In this document: piece after piece, positions 15,826 to 20,087 of the stretch
Layout: every line of letters begins with the position of its first letter
Position numbering within the stretch: the stretch's first letter is position 1
NCBI GenBank assembly: GCA_937858235.1
Contig: CALLZZ010000517.1
Span: forward strand, 1 to 20,087
Length of the DNA: 20,087 bases
Source: an uncultured Clostridia bacterium
GTDB lineage: Bacteria; Bacillota; Clostridia; Oscillospirales; Oscillospiraceae
Direction of reading: 5' to 3'
Notes under the pieces: model-generated
What the model saw: only the letters and a program-made list of their open reading frames with translations
The model's database searches: none
Told to the model about the DNA's origin: nothing
Made by a program: the position numbers and the translations under genes

Positions 15826-16093
15826 TGCCGCAGCCGACTGGCTCTACCAGCAGTTTTCCGGCAACGAAAACTCTACGCAGGAGCCCGCGAAGGCACCTGT
15901 TAAGAAGGAAGCCAAGCCGCAGCTCAAACTGGAGGACGTAAGAGCCGTCCTTGCTGAGAAGTCCCGCGCCGGTCATACCGCAGAGGTACGCGCCCTGCTT
16001 AAAAAGTACGGTGCTGCAAAACTCTCGGAGATTGATCCGGCAAACTATGAAGCCCTGCTTCAGGGCGCGGAGGTGATCGGCAATGGCAGCTAA
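15761..16093 (+). CDS. Phage early-module protein (the type often named rRNA biogenesis protein Rrp5)
   Basis: 110 aa from the ATG at 15761, which follows GGAAGGAGG; the in-frame ATG at 15725 lacks a ribosome-binding site. A helical N-terminus (MAEMAQTIEELRTAAASINAAADWLYQQF) and an Ala/Lys/Pro linker lead to a C-terminal helical unit: KLEDVRAVLAEKSRAGHTAEVRALLKKYGAAKLSEIDPANYEALLQGAEVI. The C-terminal unit has the pattern of small DNA-associated domains seen in phage replication clusters; the common database name Rrp5 is a transferred label and not evidence of ribosome assembly. It overlaps the DUF2800 gene by 11 nt, so translation is coupled. Role in replication or recombination is inferred from context. 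Confidence 0.72.
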   Translation: MSKMAEMAQTIEELRTAAASINAAADWLYQQFSGNENSTQEPAKAPVKKEAKPQLKLEDVRAVLAEKSRAGHTAEVRALLKKYGAAKLSEIDPANYEALLQGAEVIGNGS

Positions 16094-17222
16094 AGCACAT
16101 GCGATCCTGTCCGCATCCTCATCCGACAGGTGGCTGCACTGTCCGCCGTCAGCGAGGCTCTGCGAAACCTATGAGGACAAAGGAAGCGACTATGCTGCGG
16201 AAGGCACCGACGCCCATGCGCTTGGCGAGTACAAACTCAAGACCGCACTCGGTACGCCTACCGATGATCCGACCGACAGCCTCAAGTGGTATTCCGAAGA
16301 AATGGAGGACTGCACCTCCGGCTATGCCGAATACGTACTGGAGCAGGTTGAAGCCGCCAAGGAAACCTGCGCTGATCCGGTAGTTCTTATCGAACAGCGT
16401 GTGGACTTCTCCCGCTGGGTAGAACAGGGCTTCGGCACCGCCGACTGCATCATCATAGCGGACGGCACGCTCCGGGTGATTGACTATAAACACGGCTTAG
16501 GTGTCTTGGTCTCCGCAGAGGAGAATCCGCAGATGCAGTGTTACGCCCTCGGCGCTCTGGAACTTTTCGATGATATTTACGACATCGATCAGGTTTCTAT
16601 GACCATATACCAGCCGAGACGCCAGAATGTCAGCACCTACGAAATCAGCAAGGACGACCTGTACCGCTGGGCAGATGAAGTCTTAAAGCCTAAAGCAGAA
16701 CTGGCCTTTGCAGGTGACGGCAACTTCCTCTGCGGTGAATGGTGTGGCTTCTGCAAGGCCAAGAATGAATGCCGCGCCAGAGCCGAGGCGAACCTGAAGC
16801 TCGCGCAGCACGATTTCAAGCTCCCGCCACTGCTTACGGATACCGAGATTGAAGTCATCCTCGGCAAAGTAGATGAGCTGGTCAGCTGGGCTTCCGATAT
16901 CAAGGAATACGCCCTGCAGCAGGCTCTCTCCGGTAAGGAATGGACTGGCTTCAAGCTCGTCGAAGGACGCAGCAACCGCAGATACAGCAACGAGGCCGCT
17001 GTCATTGACGCGGTCGAGAAAGCAGGCTTTGACCCGTATGAGAAGAAGCTGCTCGGCATTACCGCCATGCAGAAGCTCCTCGGCAAGTCTCGCTTTGATG
17101 AACTCCTGACGGCCTATATCGAAAAGCCGCAGGGTAAACCCACACTTGTGCCGGATAGCGATAAGCGCCCGGCCATGAATACAGCAAAAAATGATTTTAT
17201 GGAGGAAAACGACAATGAATAA
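16083..17222 (+). CDS. DUF2800 protein, Cas4/RecB-like PD-(D/E)XK nuclease
   Basis: 379 aa. The N-terminus AHAILSASSSDRWLHCPPSARL is the DUF2800 signature, with a first cysteine at position 20. Nuclease residues are visible as Asp121 (GTADCIII) and the D-x-K of VIDYKHG (Asp134, Lys136), with Glu107-Gln in IEQRVDF upstream and QMQCYALGA as the helical Q-Y motif. A Cys cluster C217, C221, C224 and C230 (CGEWCGFCKAKNEC) resembles the Fe-S cluster of Cas4/AddB-type nucleases. The family is found beside DUF2815 and family A polymerase in Clostridia prophages, and is thought to process DNA ends in replication or recombination. It overlaps the next gene by 8 nt. Intact and of usual length. Confidence 0.9.
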   Translation: MAAKAHAILSASSSDRWLHCPPSARLCETYEDKGSDYAAEGTDAHALGEYKLKTALGTPTDDPTDSLKWYSEEMEDCTSGYAEYVLEQVEAAKETCADPVVLIEQRVDFSRWVEQGFGTADCIIIADGTLRVIDYKHGLGVLVSAEENPQMQCYALGALELFDDIYDIDQVSMTIYQPRRQNVSTYEISKDDLYRWADEVLKPKAELAFAGDGNFLCGEWCGFCKAKNECRARAEANLKLAQHDFKLPPLLTDTEIEVILGKVDELVSWASDIKEYALQQALSGKEWTGFKLVEGRSNRRYSNEAAVIDAVEKAGFDPYEKKLLGITAMQKLLGKSRFDELLTAYIEKPQGKPTLVPDSDKRPAMNTAKNDFMEENDNE

Positions 17223-17787
17223 GAATGTAAAAATCAGCAATCCCATGAAGGTTATCACCGGCGTCGACACCCGCTGGAGCTACGCGAACGTCTGGGAGCC
17301 GAAGTCCATCAACGGCGGCACTCCCAAGTACAGCGTGAGCCTCATCATCCCGAAGTCCGACACCAAGACCATTGCCAAGATTCAGGCTGCTATCGAGGCT
17401 GCCTACAAGGAGGGCGAGGCCAAGCTCAAGGGCAACGGCAAGTCCGTACCGGCACTCTCTGTTTTGAAAACACCTCTGCGCGACGGCGATGCAGAGCGTC
17501 CGGACGACGAGGCATACAAGAATGCCTACTTCGTCAACGCAAATGCAACCTCTGCTCCCGGCATCGTGGACGCAGACCTGAATCCGATTCTCACCCGCTC
17601 CGAAGTGTACAGCGGCGTGTACGGCAGAGCCAGCATTACGTTTTATGCTTTCAACTCTTCCGGCAATAAGGGAATCGCCTGTGGGCTCAACAATCTGCAG
17701 AAGATCCGCGACGGTGAGCCTCTCGGCGGCAAGGCAAGCGCTGAATCCGACTTTGCCACTGATGACGATGAAGATTTTCTCAACTAA
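17215..17787 (+). CDS. DUF2815 ssDNA-binding-like phage protein
   Basis: 190 aa from the ATG at 17215, which follows GGAGG by 9 nt; the frame opens 24 nt upstream but without a ribosome-binding site. The DUF2815 pattern is clear: an N-terminal TRWSYANVWEPKSINGGTPKYSVSLIIPKSD, a central VLKTPLRDGDAERPDDEAYKNAYFVNANA, and YSGVYGRASITFYAFNSSGNKGIACGLNNLQKIRDGEPLGG. The acidic C-terminus (SDFATDDDEDFLN) is the kind of tail by which ssDNA-binding proteins recruit partners. The family is regarded as phage single-strand DNA-binding proteins related in fold to OB proteins. Coupled to the DUF2800 nuclease by an 8-nt overlap. Confidence 0.9.
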   Translation: MNKNVKISNPMKVITGVDTRWSYANVWEPKSINGGTPKYSVSLIIPKSDTKTIAKIQAAIEAAYKEGEAKLKGNGKSVPALSVLKTPLRDGDAERPDDEAYKNAYFVNANATSAPGIVDADLNPILTRSEVYSGVYGRASITFYAFNSSGNKGIACGLNNLQKIRDGEPLGGKASAESDFATDDDEDFLN

Positions 17788-17805
17788 GGAAAGGAGCGCA
17801 AAACT

Positions 17806-17997
17806 ATGGAAAGCACAGTTATGATTTCATCCCTTCTCTGCAACATCCTGATCGGATGCTTCTGCATCGTAGTTCTGTCTTGGGCAGTGGTCGCCATCCA
17901 GACGGTAATCAACGACTTCAAGCGTGAGAAACGCGAGGAGAAAAAGGCCGCGCAGGACGACGAATACCATATCAAACGTATGGAAGCCCTGAAATAA
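17806..17997 (+). CDS. Small single-pass membrane protein
   Basis: 63 aa, with AAGGAAAGGAG about 9 nt before the ATG. Residues 6-31 (MISSLLCNILIGCFCIVVLSWAVVAI, written here as a membrane helix) are hydrophobic with two cysteines; the C-terminal half (NDFKREKREEKKAAQDDEYHIKRMEALK) is highly charged and likely cytoplasmic. No signal-peptidase site is clear. Comparable small membrane proteins sit in this spot of Clostridia phage replication modules; function unknown. Confidence 0.7.
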   Translation: MESTVMISSLLCNILIGCFCIVVLSWAVVAIQTVINDFKREKREEKKAAQDDEYHIKRMEALK

Positions 17998-18011
17998 TCC
18001 AGTAACGGCAG

Positions 18012-18037
18012 GCGGCTTAGGAGCGTTCTTAAGCCGC
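18012..18037 (+). terminator. Hairpin before the DNA polymerase gene
   Basis: GCGGCTTA (18012-18019) pairs perfectly with TAAGCCGC (18030-18037) around a 10-nt loop, followed by TTGTTTG. The T-run is interrupted, so it may be a weak terminator or attenuator that lowers polymerase expression relative to the genes upstream. It lies 14 nt after the membrane protein stop and 24 nt before the polymerase ATG. Confidence 0.5.
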
Positions 18038-18061
18038 TTGTTTGAATTGAGGTGAAAATCT

Positions 18062-20050
18062 ATGCAAACACTCAGTATTGATATTGAAACCTACAGCGAC
18101 GTGAATCTATCCAAGTGCGGCGTTTATAAATATGCCGAGTCGCCGGATTTTGAAATACTGCTATTCGGCTACAGTGCCGACGGCTCCGATGTGACGGTCA
18201 TCGACCTTGCACAGGGAGAACGCCTGCCGCAGGAAATCATAGAAGCCCTGACTGATGATGCGGTCATCAAATGGGCTTTCAATGCAAACTTTGAACGTGT
18301 GTGCTTATCCCGGTATCTCCGTGATCTTGGAGTGAGCCTTGATCCCTTCCATGATAACCATCCTCTCTCAACCGAATGCACACGGTTTTTAAATCCGGAA
18401 AGCTGGCGCTGCTCTATGGTCTGGGCGGCCACAATGGGACTTCCGCTTTCTCTGGAAGGTGTCGGTGCCGTCCTTGGCCTCGAAAAGCAGAAGCTCACGG
18501 AAGGCAAAGACCTGATCAAATACTTCTCCGTGCCCTGTGCTCCGACAAAGGCCAATGGCGGTCGCACGAGGAACCACCCTTTCCATGCACCGGACAAGTG
18601 GGAGGCCTTCAAAAAATATAACATCCGTGATGTGGAAACCGAGATCGGCATTAAAGATCGTCTTGCCAAATTCCCTGTACCGGAGGAGGTCTGGGATGAA
18701 TATCACATCGATCAGGAAATCAACGACAGAGGTGTCCGGCTCGACATGGATCTTGTAAAGGAAGCCATCGAAATGGACTCACGCTCCCGGTCAGAACTGA
18801 CTGCTGCCATGAAAGATATGACAGCACTTGATAATCCAAACTCCGTCCAGCAAATGAAACAGTGGCTCTCTGACAACGGTCTCGAAACTGACAGCCTTGG
18901 GAAAAAAGTCGTGGCAGAGCTTATTAAAACCGCTCCTCCAGAGCTTCAGACCGTTCTGGAGCTCAGACAGCAGCTTGCCAAATCCTCCGTCAAGAAATAC
19001 CAGACGATGGAGCGAGCGGTCTGTGATGACGGCAGGGCTCGCGGCATGTTCGCATTTTACGGAGCCAACCGTACCGGGCGCTGGGCGGGCAGGCTTATAC
19101 AATTACAAAACCTCCCGCAAAATCATCTCCCGGATCTGGCCGATGCACGTGCTCTTGTGAAATTCGGGGACTTCGATGCCGTAAAGCTCTTATATGAGGA
19201 TGTGCCGGACACGCTCTCTCAATTGATCCGCACCGCCTTCATACCGAAGGACGGCACACAGTTTTATGTTTCCGACTTCAGCGCCATCGAGGCACGAGTC
19301 ATCGCATGGTATGCCGGTGAAACGTGGCGACAAAAGATCTTTGAAACCGGAGGCGACATCTACTGTGCCAGTGCCAGTCAGATGTTCCATGTTCCGGTCG
19401 AGAAGCACGGCATCAACGGCCACCTGCGCCAAAAAGGTAAGATCGCGGAATTGGCTCTCGGCTACGGCGGCTCGGTCGGTGCCCTCAAAGCTATGGGAGC
19501 TATCGAGATGGGCTTAACCGAAGATGAACTTCCTCCGCTGGTGGATGCATGGCGGCAGACAAATCCCAACATCGTAAAATTCTGGTGGGATGTCGACCGT
19601 GCTGTCATGGAGGCTGTGAAGTATAAACACACAACCAGTAGCTACGGACTTACCTTCTCCTGCCGCTCCGGGATGTTCTTTATTACGCTGCCCTCTGGAC
19701 GGAGCCTCGCCTATGTGAAACCGAAAGTCGGAACTAACAAGTTCGGCGGCGAGTGTATCACCTATGAGGGCATCGGCAGCACGAAAAAATGGGAGCGGCT
19801 CGATTCATACGGGCCGAAATTCGTGGAAAATATCGTGCAGGCAACCTCCCGCGACATTCTCTGCTATTCCATGAAGACCCTGCGCTACTGCTCCATAGTC
19901 ATGCATATCCACGATGAGCTGGTTATCGAAGCAGACCCTCGCATGTCTCTTGACGTTCTCTGTGAACAGATGGGCAGGACTCCGCCGTGGGCGAAAGGCC
20001 TGAAGCTTCGCGCCGACGGTTACGTCACGCCCTTCTACAAAAAAGATTAA
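18062..20050 (+). CDS. Phage family A DNA polymerase with 3'-5' exonuclease
   Basis: 662 aa, complete. The N-terminal DnaQ-like exonuclease begins with SIDIETYSD (Asp7, Glu9) and continues through AFNANFERVCLSRYL and the KYNIRDVETE motif. The polymerase has motif A VSDFSAIEARV (Asp405), motif B RQKGKIAELALGYGG, and motif C MHIHDELVIEAD (His617, Asp618, Glu619). It has no 5'-3' exonuclease domain, unlike chromosomal Pol I, and so is a replicative phage-type enzyme that would copy the element with proofreading. The ATG follows GAGGTG. All catalytic residues are present. It follows a hairpin and ends exactly where the second copy of the 38-nt repeat starts. Confidence 0.95.
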   Translation: MQTLSIDIETYSDVNLSKCGVYKYAESPDFEILLFGYSADGSDVTVIDLAQGERLPQEIIEALTDDAVIKWAFNANFERVCLSRYLRDLGVSLDPFHDNHPLSTECTRFLNPESWRCSMVWAATMGLPLSLEGVGAVLGLEKQKLTEGKDLIKYFSVPCAPTKANGGRTRNHPFHAPDKWEAFKKYNIRDVETEIGIKDRLAKFPVPEEVWDEYHIDQEINDRGVRLDMDLVKEAIEMDSRSRSELTAAMKDMTALDNPNSVQQMKQWLSDNGLETDSLGKKVVAELIKTAPPELQTVLELRQQLAKSSVKKYQTMERAVCDDGRARGMFAFYGANRTGRWAGRLIQLQNLPQNHLPDLADARALVKFGDFDAVKLLYEDVPDTLSQLIRTAFIPKDGTQFYVSDFSAIEARVIAWYAGETWRQKIFETGGDIYCASASQMFHVPVEKHGINGHLRQKGKIAELALGYGGSVGALKAMGAIEMGLTEDELPPLVDAWRQTNPNIVKFWWDVDRAVMEAVKYKHTTSSYGLTFSCRSGMFFITLPSGRSLAYVKPKVGTNKFGGECITYEGIGSTKKWERLDSYGPKFVENIVQATSRDILCYSMKTLRYCSIVMHIHDELVIEADPRMSLDVLCEQMGRTPPWAKGLKLRADGYVTPFYKKD

Positions 20051-20087
20051 AAATCATCCGCTCAAATCAGGCGTTCATCTCCAGTGG
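20050..20087 (+). repeat. 38-nt intergenic repeat, copy 2 (at the right edge)
   Basis: It matches 15533-15570 at 34 of 38 positions and begins with the last base of the polymerase stop codon. The window ends at its last matched base, so the true repeat may be longer. As with copy 1, it lies just after a gene and presumably before another gene start. Confidence 0.8.

Noticed and set aside
1..20087. CRISPR array, tRNA, rRNA or insertion sequence
   Set aside because: No regularly spaced repeats, no cloverleaf or ribosomal sequence, and no transposase or terminal inverted repeats were seen. The 38-nt repeat has only two copies 4.5 kb apart.

Overview
The window looks like a chromosomal or prophage segment from a gut-type Clostridia (Bacillota; Lachnospiraceae/Oscillospiraceae-like). 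This is inferred from AGGAGG ribosome-binding sites, a TTGACA-17-TATAAT promoter, and a DUF2800/DUF2815/family A polymerase cassette that is typical of prophages and integrative elements in that class. No rRNA, tRNA, integrase, attachment site, insertion sequence or CRISPR array is visible.

Left two-thirds (1-14362, minus strand): one tightly packed defence operon. A consensus promoter (14334-14362) precedes a leader of about 139 nt and nine co-directional genes. In transcription order these are: an unrecognised protein with a C-terminal NBR1-type Ig-like domain; a small HTH_17/excisionase-type DNA-binding protein; hsdM, hsdS and hsdR (a complete type I restriction-modification system); hamA and hamB (a Hachiman anti-phage system); a DUF262-DUF1524 (GmrSD-like) nuclease with a DUF4268-like tail; and a SEC-C zinc-motif protein cut by the left edge. 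Most junctions are overlaps or gaps of a few bases, so the three defence systems are probably co-transcribed. The largest gap (83 nt, before hsdM) holds a 17-bp palindrome that is a candidate operator. hamA appears to lack the Glu-x-Lys of its nuclease motif.

Divergent region (14189-14532): the defence promoter and leader on the minus strand, with no clear promoter on the plus strand.

Right third (14533-20087, plus strand): the early/replication module of a phage or phage-derived element. It holds a small conserved protein, an RNA-rich 220-nt gap (two hairpins with a U-tract, then a stem that would hide a ribosome-binding site), a Cys-rich sigma-like HTH protein, a terminator, a 38-nt repeat, two small proteins, a DUF2800 nuclease, a DUF2815 ssDNA-binding-like protein, a small membrane protein and a complete family A DNA polymerase with a 3'-5' exonuclease. 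The 38-nt repeat returns directly after the polymerase at the right edge. By eye this side is more GC-rich than the defence operon. The simplest reading is a prophage or phage-like element carrying a large defence cargo divergent from its replication genes, but the ends of the element are outside the window.
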